From positions 1 through 34,304 of the forward strand of contig QHSQ01000122.1 of assembly GCA_003221615.1 (NCBI GenBank): a stretch of DNA of 34,304 nucleotides. The letters run 5' to 3'. Shown piece by piece: positions 1 to 7,998 of this stretch (the first letter of the stretch is position 1; each line of letters starts with the position of its first letter). A program made the position numbers and the translations under genes. This DNA comes from Candidatus Rokuibacteriota bacterium (GTDB lineage: Bacteria; Methylomirabilota; Methylomirabilia; Rokubacteriales; CSP1-6). The notes beneath the pieces are model-generated. The model saw only the letters and a list, made by a program, of their open reading frames with translations, searched no databases and was not told the origin of the DNA.

Positions 1-2
1 TT

Positions 3-167
3 GCCTTCTTCGTTCGAGGGAGCTGGCCCGAGATCGTCGTGACCTGGCTGGCCCTCTCCGGCGTTGTTGCGCTGATCGACGAGTGGACACGTCCGCCGTT
101 CGAGTGGCGCGAGGGAGAAGATTTCGGAGGCGGCGAACGGGCTGCCGGCGATAAGGATCGCAGTTGA
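3..167 (+). CDS. C-terminal end of an unknown membrane protein (partial)
   Basis: An open frame enters from the left edge and stops at a TGA at 165-167. The visible 54 residues contain one hydrophobic stretch (around IVVTWLALSGVVALI) followed by a charged tail rich in Glu, Asp, Gly and Arg. This looks like a final transmembrane helix with a polar C-terminus. The stop overlaps the TTG start of the next gene (TTGA), which suggests translational coupling and supports the frame. The family cannot be told from this fragment. Because it leads into a PAAR/RHS operon it may belong to the same T6SS effector-loading island, but that is inference. Confidence 0.5.
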   Translation, partial: AFFVRGSWPEIVVTWLALSGVVALIDEWTRPPFEWREGEDFGGGERAAGDKDRS

Positions 168-436
168 TTCAAATGGGCTGCTGTTCTCAGACTAGGCGGC
201 CGCTTAGCGACCGCCACCAGGTGAAGGTCTGTTACGGTGGAGGTCGCCCCATCGTGGTCAGAGGGCCGGTGACCGGCCGCGACTACCGCTTCTCGGGGCT
301 CGAGCGGCTGCAACTCGTTGATCCTCGCGATGCCCTCGTCTTGATGCGCAGTCCATTGTTACGGATCGAAGGAGTCGTCGAGCTGCCGATGGCCGCGGAG
401 GAGGCCTCGGGGAATCGCGGAGGCGGCGATGCCTAA
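164..436 (+). CDS. Small conserved-looking protein upstream of PAAR
   Basis: This is a 90-residue protein with a TTG start overlapping the preceding stop; an ATG at 173 is an alternative start. The core has the pattern GxPIVVRGPVTGRDYRFSG followed by VDPRDALVLMRS. That pattern resembles short proteins I associate with phage head or tail gene neighbourhoods, but I cannot name a family with certainty. There is no signal peptide or membrane segment. Its stop overlaps the PAAR start by 8 bases, so it is very probably co-translated with the spike-tip protein and may help assemble or load it (inference). The C-terminus is Gly/Ala rich. Confidence 0.55.
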   Translation: MIQMGCCSQTRRPLSDRHQVKVCYGGGRPIVVRGPVTGRDYRFSGLERLQLVDPRDALVLMRSPLLRIEGVVELPMAAEEASGNRGGGDA

Positions 437-803
437 GCCAGCGGCTCGGCTCGGCGACTCCACGATGCATGGATCGCCGCTGCTTGGCGCGTGTGCGACG
501 ACGGTGTTGATTGGTGGCAAGCCTGCCTGGCGAGGGACGGATCAACACACGTGTCCAATCCCCAATGCACCGCCACCCGTTTGCGACGGCGCGCCTCACG
601 GGCCGGGTATTACCGCCCCGCTGCCCGACGGTGGTTCCGGCATTGTCCTCATCGAGGGCAAGCCCGCCGCCCGCGTTGGCGACCTCGTGACCGAGCCGCA
701 CGCGCTGGTTCCGCTGCCACCGCCGAACAACATCGTCGTGGGCGAGTTCACGGTGCTGATCGGGATGGGAGGTGGTGGAGGCTGTCCACCGGGCTCGACG
801 TGA
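429..803 (+). CDS. PAAR-like (DUF4150) spike-tip protein
   Basis: This 124-residue protein is of the PAAR/DUF4150 type. PAAR proteins form the sharp cone that caps the VgrG trimer of a T6SS and carry or recruit effectors. Visible hallmarks are the opening PAARLGDSTMHG, the second GKPAWRGTDQHTCP element, a central HGPG turn, and the third GKPAARVGDL element before the closing VLIG strand. His and Cys residues that could bind the tip metal are present (H in MHG, H and C in QHTCP). No toxin is fused; the RHS protein 73 bases downstream is the likely cargo. The ATG start at 429 overlaps the upstream gene. Confidence 0.88.
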   Translation: MPKPAARLGDSTMHGSPLLGACATTVLIGGKPAWRGTDQHTCPIPNAPPPVCDGAPHGPGITAPLPDGGSGIVLIEGKPAARVGDLVTEPHALVPLPPPNNIVVGEFTVLIGMGGGGGCPPGST

Positions 804-876
804 ACGGCTTGAGCGTCGATCCGTGGGATCGAAAGCAGAGAGACGGTAACAGAGCCATTCGGCTCAGGCTGCCCTG

Positions 877-1677
877 ATGTTCCAGGCCAACGTTGTCACG
901 GGCGAAGTTTGTGGGTCTGTGGTCGATCTCTCCCTTCCTGGGGTGGTCCCATTCGAGCTTGAGCGAAAGTACAGAAGCCTGTCGAAGCACAACGGTCTCC
1001 TGGGTTGGAACTGGACGAGCCCGTTCGACCAGGGGCTCCATCTTGCGCGACCCGGGTTGGTCTACCGGGACCAATGGGGTCAAGAAACGCCCCTGGCACC
1101 AGCGGCCAACAGCAACGACGGCTTAGTCGCGTCGGCCGGGAATCTTCGGCTGAGTCGGGCAGCTGGTGAGCTGGTCCTGCACGCTCCTCCATTGACGCTG
1201 CACTACCCGTTGCCCAAGCCCGGGGCCTCCAGCTTTCTGAGGCCCCAGAAAATCGTGGATGGGTACGGTAATGCGCTCCTCTTTACGCTCAACGAGGCGG
1301 GCTTGCCCGAACGGCTCGTGGACACCATGGGCAGGCACCTGCGAATCCTGTACGACAATACTGCGAGAATCGCAGAGATCCGTCGACGCTCGAGCACATC
1401 CAGTGCAGAGCAGCTTCTTCTTCGCTACGGCTATGACCGGTTCGGCGATCTCAGGACCATGTCCGACGCCGCCGGCAGTTACCACTTCGAGTACGCCGAT
1501 CATTTGGTTGTCCGATGGACATACCCGTCAGGCCTCTCAGGTTACGCGACCTACGACCAGCATGGCCGTTGCACGCGACTCAGGCACGATGGCGGACGCC
1601 GATACCGACAGCTCGACTATGACGACAGGCGGCGGACTACCCGAGTACGGTGCTGGATCCAGAGAACCGGATGTTGA
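877..1677 (+). CDS. RHS toxin, N-terminal part (before frameshift)
   Basis: This is the first part of an RHS/YD-repeat polymorphic toxin. The opening NVVTGEV then DLSLPG, FELERKYRS and LGWNWTSPFD is the DUF6531 domain that begins most RHS proteins, and YD-type repeats (YDRFGDLRT, YATYDQHGR, LDYDDRR) follow. The frame runs into unrelated sequence and a stop at 1675-1677. The YD repeats resume in another frame from about 1650, so 877-4136 was one gene of roughly 1,085 residues. ATG 877 is preceded by an in-frame TAA at 847, so the start lies at 877 or CTG 874. The RHS shell normally encloses the C-terminal toxin until delivery on the PAAR tip. Confidence 0.8.
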   Translation: MFQANVVTGEVCGSVVDLSLPGVVPFELERKYRSLSKHNGLLGWNWTSPFDQGLHLARPGLVYRDQWGQETPLAPAANSNDGLVASAGNLRLSRAAGELVLHAPPLTLHYPLPKPGASSFLRPQKIVDGYGNALLFTLNEAGLPERLVDTMGRHLRILYDNTARIAEIRRRSSTSSAEQLLLRYGYDRFGDLRTMSDAAGSYHFEYADHLVVRWTYPSGLSGYATYDQHGRCTRLRHDGGRRYRQLDYDDRRRTTRVRCWIQRTGC

Positions 1678-4136
1678 GCGTAACCGACGCACAAGGGGCC
1701 ACGACCGTGTTTCACGAGGACGAGCACGGCCGGGTCCGCGCCAAGGTGGACGCGTGCGGAGGTACCTGGCGCTGGGATTACGACACGCAGGGAAACTTGA
1801 TCGGCGTCGAGACGCCGTCGGGGGTGCGATCCGACCTCGTCTACGACTCGCGAGGAATTCTCAGCGAGGTTCGCGACTTCTGCGGTCGCAGGATGATTCA
1901 GTCGCAGTCGAGCGGCGGCAGAACGGTCACGGTTCATGATGATCTCGGGATGATCGTCAAACTCGAATACGACGAGATCGGAAATGTCGTGGCCGCGACC
2001 GACGGAGAAGGCGCTACCCGACGCGTCCTACGCGATGGTGTGGGTCGGGTCGTGGGAAGTCAGTGGCCTGACCGTACAGGCATCGCATATGAGTATGACC
2101 AGGCCGGTAACCTCACGCGGGTCGTTGACGAACTAGGTCGGCAGACTCGTCTCGAGTACGACGAATTCGGGAAGTGTGTTGTCGTTCAGTGGCCAAGCGG
2201 TCATGCAGTGCGATATGAATATGATCTCGACGACAATCCAACCGCGATTATCAACGCAAAGGGTGAGGCTCATCGCTTCGCGTACGACAGCGTCGGACGC
2301 GTTGTTGGCCAGGAGTTCTTTGACGGCACACGCGAGACATACGCGTATGACGCGGTGGGCCGCCTCGTTGGCATAGTCGACGGCAACGGAGCCGCGACGA
2401 CGATCATTCGCGATGAAGTGGGGAGCATCGTCGAAAAGCGCTACGCTGCCGGCGACGCCGACCATTTCGACTACGATCAGTTACGCCGGCTCGTTCGTGG
2501 GCGCAATGAAGCTACGACGATCGAGTTCGAATGGGACGGCGACGGCAACCTCACCCGGGAAGTCCAGGGCGAGCTCGTGCTCACGTCCTCTTACGATCCT
2601 GGCGGGAAGCGTCGCTCACTCAAAACGTCGCAAGGGCGGTCGATCGACTACGACTATGACATCCGGGGGCGCTTGGTTCGAATCACCGACAGTGCTACCG
2701 GCTCGCACTCCTTCGAATTCGATTCGGCTGATCGGCTGGTCGCGCATTCCTACCCAAATGGTGCCCGACTCGAGCTGAGATACGACGATCGGAACCGGAT
2801 CGTAGAGCAGTCGCTGAGCACTGGCTCGAAGGTCCTTCTCCGGCGCGCGTATGAATTCGACGCCGCGGATCAGCTGCTGCAGGTTGCTAGCGAGGCGGAT
2901 GGTGAGGAGCGTCTCGCCTACGATCACCGAGGCGCCTTGCTGACCACCCACAGGAATGGTTCTGCGGAGCGGTATGGCTATGACCCGACTGGGAACCTGG
3001 CATTCTCATCGGAGTGCGGAGCACTGTCCTACGCGGCGGGCGATAGGCTGGTCGGCGGCCCCGATGGGTCGCGGGACTACGACGGATGCGGCGCAACGGT
3101 CACCGACGGAAGCGGGGCGCGCCATTTCCAGTATGACGGTGCCGGACGACTCCGTCGCGTCATGTCTCAGGGGCGTACCATCGCGCACTACGAATACGAC
3201 GTCCTGGGACGGCGCACGAGGAAGGCGATAGAAGGGAAGGACACCCGATTCGCCTGGGACGGCTTCTCCGTGCTCCAGGAGGTGACTGGCCGCGATCTCA
3301 CTGAGTATCTGGTGTTACCCGACACCTTCTTGCCGCTGTCTCGCCGCGTCGGGGACACGGTGGAGCACCTTGTCGCGGACCGACGCGGGTGCGTAATCGG
3401 GATCATGGACGAGAAGGGCTCTCTTGTCGCCCGGTTTGAGTACACGGCCTTCGGGAGGCTACGAGCTTCCTCGGATGGGCGGCGGAGTCACCCATTTCGT
3501 CTGCGGGGTCAGTACTACGACAAGGAGACCGGGCTTCATTACAATCTGCACCGATACTACGATGCACAGACGGGACGCTTCTTAACCCGAGATCCCATCG
3601 GTCTTGAAGGCGGCCGTAATCTGTACTCGTACGGCCCGAACCCAATAACGTGGGAAGACCCGTTCGGCTTGTCGAGTGAGTGTCAGGGCGATGTCTTCTA
3701 CCGCGCCATGTCCGACGATGAAAAGGCAAAGGTCATGGCGGACTGTCAGCTTCACGCGAGAGAAGGTAAGAAGTGCCCCGAGGGTCCCTACGTAACGCAG
3801 GCACGCAAATACGCTCAGTCCGCGATAAACGAGAAGCCCGATATGTATAAACACCTGGTTGAAATCTGCACGAAGCCGGGAACAGTGACGCGTATGAACT
3901 ATTCGCCATATGCGTGCCGGAACGGCAGTCAAGCCGGGCATTTCCCGAGCCTTCCCGACGTAATGAGCGGAAATCCGGATCGCATCGAGCACAAAATGGA
4001 ACGGGTTGGCCGCCCCGATGAAGGACTGAACTATGGGCTCAGCAAAGGCAAGGGTCTGGATCAGTTCAATGGTGAAGTTGAGAGCATGAAGGTGGTCGGG
4101 ACGAACGAGAGCTGTGTGCCGAAGAGAAATCCATGA
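1650..4136 (+). CDS. RHS toxin, main YD-repeat shell and C-terminal toxin domain (after frameshift)
   Basis: This is the continuation of the RHS protein in the +3 frame; the GTG at 1650 is only the first start-like codon after an in-frame stop at 1620. Many YD repeats (such as YDEIGNVVAATDGEG and YEYDQAGNLTRVVDE) fill residues 1-640. They are followed by the RHS core end DPIGLEGGRNLYSYGPNPI and PFGL near residues 648-674, where the shell is normally cleaved. The last ~155 residues are the variable toxin. They contain YRAMS (Arg 685), a YVT strand (Thr 716) and EVE (Glu 809 and 811), an order that matches the R-S-E pattern of ADP-ribosyltransferases. The ART assignment is tentative. The stop overlaps the HEAT gene start (ATGA). 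Confidence 0.82.
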   Translation: MLDPENRMLSVTDAQGATTVFHEDEHGRVRAKVDACGGTWRWDYDTQGNLIGVETPSGVRSDLVYDSRGILSEVRDFCGRRMIQSQSSGGRTVTVHDDLGMIVKLEYDEIGNVVAATDGEGATRRVLRDGVGRVVGSQWPDRTGIAYEYDQAGNLTRVVDELGRQTRLEYDEFGKCVVVQWPSGHAVRYEYDLDDNPTAIINAKGEAHRFAYDSVGRVVGQEFFDGTRETYAYDAVGRLVGIVDGNGAATTIIRDEVGSIVEKRYAAGDADHFDYDQLRRLVRGRNEATTIEFEWDGDGNLTREVQGELVLTSSYDPGGKRRSLKTSQGRSIDYDYDIRGRLVRITDSATGSHSFEFDSADRLVAHSYPNGARLELRYDDRNRIVEQSLSTGSKVLLRRAYEFDAADQLLQVASEADGEERLAYDHRGALLTTHRNGSAERYGYDPTGNLAFSSECGALSYAAGDRLVGGPDGSRDYDGCGATVTDGSGARHFQYDGAGRLRRVMSQGRTIAHYEYDVLGRRTRKAIEGKDTRFAWDGFSVLQEVTGRDLTEYLVLPDTFLPLSRRVGDTVEHLVADRRGCVIGIMDEKGSLVARFEYTAFGRLRASSDGRRSHPFRLRGQYYDKETGLHYNLHRYYDAQTGRFLTRDPIGLEGGRNLYSYGPNPITWEDPFGLSSECQGDVFYRAMSDDEKAKVMADCQLHAREGKKCPEGPYVTQARKYAQSAINEKPDMYKHLVEICTKPGTVTRMNYSPYACRNGSQAGHFPSLPDVMSGNPDRIEHKMERVGRPDEGLNYGLSKGKGLDQFNGEVESMKVVGTNESCVPKRNP

Positions 4137-4774
4137 ACCCTCAGTGGCCCGAGGCGGATGTTGAGATCGCACGGCTACGTGGCCTGAAGGGGCGGTCGTT
4201 GACGGACCAATCTGTGCTCCGCACCCATCAAGAGAGTGGGGCGCGCCTGTATACGCTCGCGGAACAACGGCCGGACGCGGCGCTGCAGCTGCTGGAGCGC
4301 GAGTATGCAGCGCTTCGCGCCGGCGAAGGCGACATCAGTATAAGTGGCGCGCTGGTCGGCGGGCTCGTCAAGGCTCGCCATCGACAGGCCGTTCCGCTGA
4401 TCAGCCGGATGCTGCTCGACCCGTCGGCACGTGGCCTGCGCGAGGATTTGGCCGAGGATCTTGGTGCACTGGGCGATCCCACCGCTGGCCCGGCGCTGGT
4501 GAACGCCCTCAGTGACGAGGAGTCGTGGGTCAAGGCCAAGGCGGCCCGGTCGCTCGGTCTACTCGGATACAAGCCTGCGATCGAGTGGCTGCTTCAGCTG
4601 CTGCACGACGAGTCTGGGGACGTCCGTGCCAGCGCCGCGAACGCGCTCGGCCGGCTCAAGGCTCGTGAAGCAATCCCAATACTGGCAGAGATCGTGAAGA
4701 ACGATGACGACGAAGTGGTTCGCGGAGCGGCCGGCAACGCGATACAGCAGCTCCGCGAAAGCGGAAACGGCTAG
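4133..4774 (+). CDS. HEAT-repeat protein, candidate immunity protein
   Basis: This is a 213-residue helical-repeat protein. From about residue 70 onward it shows successive HEAT/PBS-lyase-like repeats with the recurring pattern L.DPTAGPALVNALSDE, VKAKAARSLGLLG, VRASAANALGRLK and VRGAAGNAIQQL. The N-terminal 70 residues are charged and not recognised. It starts inside the stop codon of the RHS toxin (ATGA overlap), which is where the cognate immunity gene of a polymorphic toxin normally sits, and HEAT-like repeat proteins are known to act as immunity or toxin-binding proteins. There is no signal peptide, so it would act in the cytoplasm, which fits a cytosolic toxin such as an ADP-ribosyltransferase. 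The immunity role is inference from position. Confidence 0.78.
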   Translation: MNPQWPEADVEIARLRGLKGRSLTDQSVLRTHQESGARLYTLAEQRPDAALQLLEREYAALRAGEGDISISGALVGGLVKARHRQAVPLISRMLLDPSARGLREDLAEDLGALGDPTAGPALVNALSDEESWVKAKAARSLGLLGYKPAIEWLLQLLHDESGDVRASAANALGRLKAREAIPILAEIVKNDDDEVVRGAAGNAIQQLRESGNG

Positions 4775-5430
4775 TGGACAGTTCGGGGTCGCGCAACATG
4801 GTAGGCGCCGACCGGCAGATCTTCGCCGCGTATGACTCCGAAGGGATTTACGTGTACCAGGCGTTCAAGCCCTCCATAGCAGATGAGGCTATCCGTTTGG
4901 GAACATTCGGCGGAGGATTTAGCCTCGATCGCATGACATGGATAAAGCCGTCGTTTGGCTGGATGCTGTATCGGTCGAGCTACGCGAGCGCACACAGGCA
5001 GGAGCGAATTCTCCGCATCAAGATTGGTCACCAGGGTTTTGGAGAGATCCTGTCGAAGGCCGTGTCGACAAGTTTCAATCCGTTACTCTTCGAATCGGAA
5101 GTCGAGTGGGCGAGGGCTCTGCGAAATTCCGAGGTTCGATATCAGTGGGATCCGGATCGCGATGTGTACTTGCGCAAACTCGACCGGCGAGCGATCCAGC
5201 TTGGAATTCGCGGCTCGGTCGTGCGGGCTTACGCGACCTCCTGGATCGTTGGTCTCGAGGACGTCACTCCCGTAGCGCACAAGATCAAACACGTCGTAGA
5301 ACAGGGCGGTTCAGATCTTCCTCCCCTGCCCATCGAGCGCGCGTACGCCGTGAGCTCGCAAATCGCCGAGGCGCTGGGCATGGTTTCGTACAGTTCTCAA
5401 CTGCAGACCGATTGCGGAGAGAACGTGTGA
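4774..5430 (+). CDS. DUF4291 family protein
   Basis: This 218-residue protein has the signature of DUF4291: RQIFAAYDSEGIYVYQAFKP, then IADEAIRLGTF, SLDRMTWIKPSFGWMLYRS and QERILRIKI. The family has no established biochemical function. The GTG start overlaps the TAG stop of the HEAT gene by one base, and its own TGA overlaps the pentapeptide gene start, so it sits inside the toxin operon. It may be a second immunity or processing factor, or cargo, but nothing in the sequence decides this. The C-terminal 40 residues are less conserved-looking. The length is normal for the family as I know it. Confidence 0.82.
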   Translation: MDSSGSRNMVGADRQIFAAYDSEGIYVYQAFKPSIADEAIRLGTFGGGFSLDRMTWIKPSFGWMLYRSSYASAHRQERILRIKIGHQGFGEILSKAVSTSFNPLLFESEVEWARALRNSEVRYQWDPDRDVYLRKLDRRAIQLGIRGSVVRAYATSWIVGLEDVTPVAHKIKHVVEQGGSDLPPLPIERAYAVSSQIAEALGMVSYSSQLQTDCGENV

Positions 5431-6419
5431 CCGACGTCGCGAATGGAAATCAGCACCCGATGAATCTGGCCCCCGGACAGTCGTTGGAAGGTGCTGTTTT
5501 CGAGGAGGCGAACCTTGATGCCGCTAATGTGTCGGGATCTGTTCTGACGGCTTGTTCGTTTGTTCGAGCCAGCCTTCAGGATGCGAACTTTTCGACCGCC
5601 AATCTGACTCACTCTGTGCTCTCTGGAGTCGACGCCAAACGGGCAGTATTTCGCCAGGCTGTCTTGCGGTACGTCGTCGCTTGTGGCGCCACGTTCGACG
5701 GTGCCGATATGTCTGCTGCCGACCTCCTGGGCGCGAATCTGAGCGGGGCCACGCTCCGAGAATGCTCGCTGGAGGAGGCTGAACTCAGCGGTGCGTCTTT
5801 CGAGGGATGCGACCTCTCTGGCGCAAGACTCGGCGGCGCCAACTTGACCTCGGCAAACTTTACCGGCGCATGCATGCGCGGCGCGTATCTGGCCGGTGCC
5901 AATCTCACTGGTGCCAAGCTCGACCGGGCCGATTTGTCGGACGCCGTCATCAGCGACGCCGACCTCTCGCTCGTCAGCGGGAGCGGGGTCAGCTTCCGCT
6001 CGGGCGTGCTCGAGCGAGTCCGAGCGCGAGGTGCCGACTTCTCCGGCTGCGACTTCTCCAACGCGATAGCGTCGGGAGCAAACTTCGAACGCGCCACACT
6101 TTACGGCGGCACAATGGCAAATTTCGTTGCCGAAGACGCCTCGTATGAGTTCGCCGACCTGCGCCAATCCAGGCTTGAGCACGCGCGGTTCACACGCACA
6201 AGTTTTGTCGGGGCCATCTTGCTTGGCGCAGAAGCGACAGCTTGTGACTTTGCTGGCGCCGACTTCTACTGGGCGGAGCTTCCAGACGGCGCTATCGTTC
6301 GTTGGGCGCTAACGACAGCCCGGGTGCCGACCGGCCCGGATGAGACCTACGGCCCTCGTGGGGTGCGGCCCCCGTATGTGCGCATGATGCCTCTACACCG
6401 CACACCGTCGCAGAGGTAG
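5427..6419 (+). CDS. Pentapeptide-repeat protein
   Basis: This is a 330-residue protein made almost wholly of pentapeptide repeats of the form A(D/N)LXX. Clear runs such as GANLSGATLRECSLEEAELSG and ANLTGAKLDRADLSDA extend from about residue 15 to 300, which would fold as a right-handed quadrilateral beta-helix. The GTG at 5427 is chosen because it overlaps the DUF4291 stop (GTGA) and immediately precedes the first repeats; an in-frame extension upstream is only antisense-like sequence. Pentapeptide proteins are often encoded beside, or fused to, DUF2169 T6SS accessory proteins, and here a DUF2169 gene follows after 83 bases. A loading or adaptor role is plausible, and DNA mimicry (Qnr/MfpA type) is an alternative. 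There is no signal peptide. Confidence 0.82.
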   Translation: MTDVANGNQHPMNLAPGQSLEGAVFEEANLDAANVSGSVLTACSFVRASLQDANFSTANLTHSVLSGVDAKRAVFRQAVLRYVVACGATFDGADMSAADLLGANLSGATLRECSLEEAELSGASFEGCDLSGARLGGANLTSANFTGACMRGAYLAGANLTGAKLDRADLSDAVISDADLSLVSGSGVSFRSGVLERVRARGADFSGCDFSNAIASGANFERATLYGGTMANFVAEDASYEFADLRQSRLEHARFTRTSFVGAILLGAEATACDFAGADFYWAELPDGAIVRWALTTARVPTGPDETYGPRGVRPPYVRMMPLHRTPSQR

Positions 6420-6502
6420 TCACAAACCCGCATGCAGGAGACCAAGCTGCGGATGCCTGTGGACTTTGGCCAGCGGCGAGCACCAAGGCTCGGCTTCGTC
6501 TC

Positions 6503-7978
6503 GTGACTGGGACTGTGACGAGCACGTCGCTCCGGCTCGAGATCGTGTCCGATCAAAGCCCCCGCGAGGTCATCGTGGTGACGGCGGGACAGGTCGCCGA
6601 GGTGGGGCGAGCGACTCTGTCAGCGCTCGGCCTGTCCGCGGATCCGCACATGTCGATGCGGCACTTCTCGGTCGAGTGTAATGGGACGGAGTCTAGGATC
6701 CGAGACTTGGGCAGCACGAACGGAACGTTCGTCAACGGCGCCAAGATCACCGATGCCGCGATGAAGGACGGAGATCGAATCGACGCGGGGCGATCGAGTT
6801 TCCTTGTTCGGCTTCGCCGCGATGTGGAGCTCGGGGGCGACAACGGCGCGCGCCTGCCTACGGCCGAGACGACGCCGACGAAGGCGAGGCTGACGCCGGG
6901 CGCGAGGATCCCGCTCCTGGAGATCTCCAACAGCTCGTCGATGACGCTTGGAATGGTGCGGTGGCATGATACCGATGGCAAGCCGAAGCTCACCGTAATC
7001 GTCAAGGCTACCTTCGCTCTTGGTGATCGGCCGGAGCTAACCCGCAAGCAACTTCCGATCTTCACTGGCGACATCGTGAAAGATAAGGATCCGAGCTCCA
7101 CCCGCTTCGAGTCCGACCTCGTGCCCTTCAAGCCGTGCACCGACGTCGTCCTGGTCGGTCGCGCCTACGCGCCCGAGGGCAAGCCGGTTACCGAAATGGT
7201 CGCCGGGCTCCGCGTGGGCCAGCTTCGCTGCGGCGTCGCCGTCATCGGCGACAGGAAGTGGCAGACCCAGCTGCTCGAGAAGCCGACGATCTCCTACACG
7301 CAGCCGTTCTTGACGATGGATCTCGTCTACGAGCGAGCGTTTGGCGGCTTCGACAAGCCCGCCGGAATGTACTGCAAGGAGAATCACGTCGGCACCGGCT
7401 TCATCGGCAAGAGGAGCGCTGAGCGCGTCGAGGGCCTCAAGCTGCCGAACCTCGAGGACCCGAGAAATCTGATCAATGCCTGGAACAGCCGCCCGACACC
7501 GGCCGGGTTCGGCTTCTACGGCCGTTCCTGGGCGCCGCGGCTGGCGTACGCCGGGACCTACGACGATAAGTATATGAAAGAGCGGCACCCGCTGCTGCCC
7601 GCCGACTTCTCGTACCGCTTCTTTAACGGCGCGCATCCGGATCTCCAGGTGGGCGGCTACCTCAGAGGCGACGAGGAAATCGATCTCCTCAACGTTTGTC
7701 CCAATGCCTCGCGGGTGCACTTCCGACTGCCGGGATTGATGCCGAAGATCAGCGTCGAGCGCTGGACGGTGCCGCCGGAGCAGTGGGTAGAAGAGCACAC
7801 GGCGCCCGATGGATCGCTTCCCGCCGAGCTGCCTCTGGTCGAGGAGCCCCTGAAGCCCGTGCTCGATACGCTGGTGTTCGTGCCCGATCAGGGCGTGTTC
7901 TACGAGGTCTTCCGTGCCGTCTGCGGTCTCTCGAGTCTCGAGAGCCTGGAAATCGCGCGCGTGAAGGTAACGGTCTGA
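6503..7978 (+). CDS. FHA domain fused to DUF2169 T6SS accessory protein
   Basis: This is a 491-residue, two-domain protein. Residues about 20-105 form an FHA phosphothreonine-binding domain: GR at 35-36, SMRH at 51-54 and STNGTFVNG at 71-79, so the key Arg, Ser, Asn and Gly are kept. From about residue 145 to the end is DUF2169, with KATFALGDRPELT, FESDLVPFKPCTDVVLVGRA, YERAFGG, LPNLEDPRNLI, AGTYD, PLLPADFSYRFFNGAHPDLQ and GYLRGDEEI. DUF2169 proteins accompany PAAR/VgrG modules and are named T6SS accessory proteins. The FHA part suggests that cargo loading here is tied to threonine phosphorylation, presumably by the kinase encoded at 18361-21345. The GTG start lacks a clear Shine-Dalgarno, so it is less certain than the frame. 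Confidence 0.87.
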   Translation: MTGTVTSTSLRLEIVSDQSPREVIVVTAGQVAEVGRATLSALGLSADPHMSMRHFSVECNGTESRIRDLGSTNGTFVNGAKITDAAMKDGDRIDAGRSSFLVRLRRDVELGGDNGARLPTAETTPTKARLTPGARIPLLEISNSSSMTLGMVRWHDTDGKPKLTVIVKATFALGDRPELTRKQLPIFTGDIVKDKDPSSTRFESDLVPFKPCTDVVLVGRAYAPEGKPVTEMVAGLRVGQLRCGVAVIGDRKWQTQLLEKPTISYTQPFLTMDLVYERAFGGFDKPAGMYCKENHVGTGFIGKRSAERVEGLKLPNLEDPRNLINAWNSRPTPAGFGFYGRSWAPRLAYAGTYDDKYMKERHPLLPADFSYRFFNGAHPDLQVGGYLRGDEEIDLLNVCPNASRVHFRLPGLMPKISVERWTVPPEQWVEEHTAPDGSLPAELPLVEEPLKPVLDTLVFVPDQGVFYEVFRAVCGLSSLESLEIARVKVTV

Positions 7979-7998
7979 TGATCCGCGCGCGCGACGCG

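Noticed and set aside
4938..5426. N-terminal extension of the pentapeptide open frame
   Set aside because: It overlaps DUF4291 in another frame and has no repeats. GTG 5427 is coupled to the DUF4291 stop.
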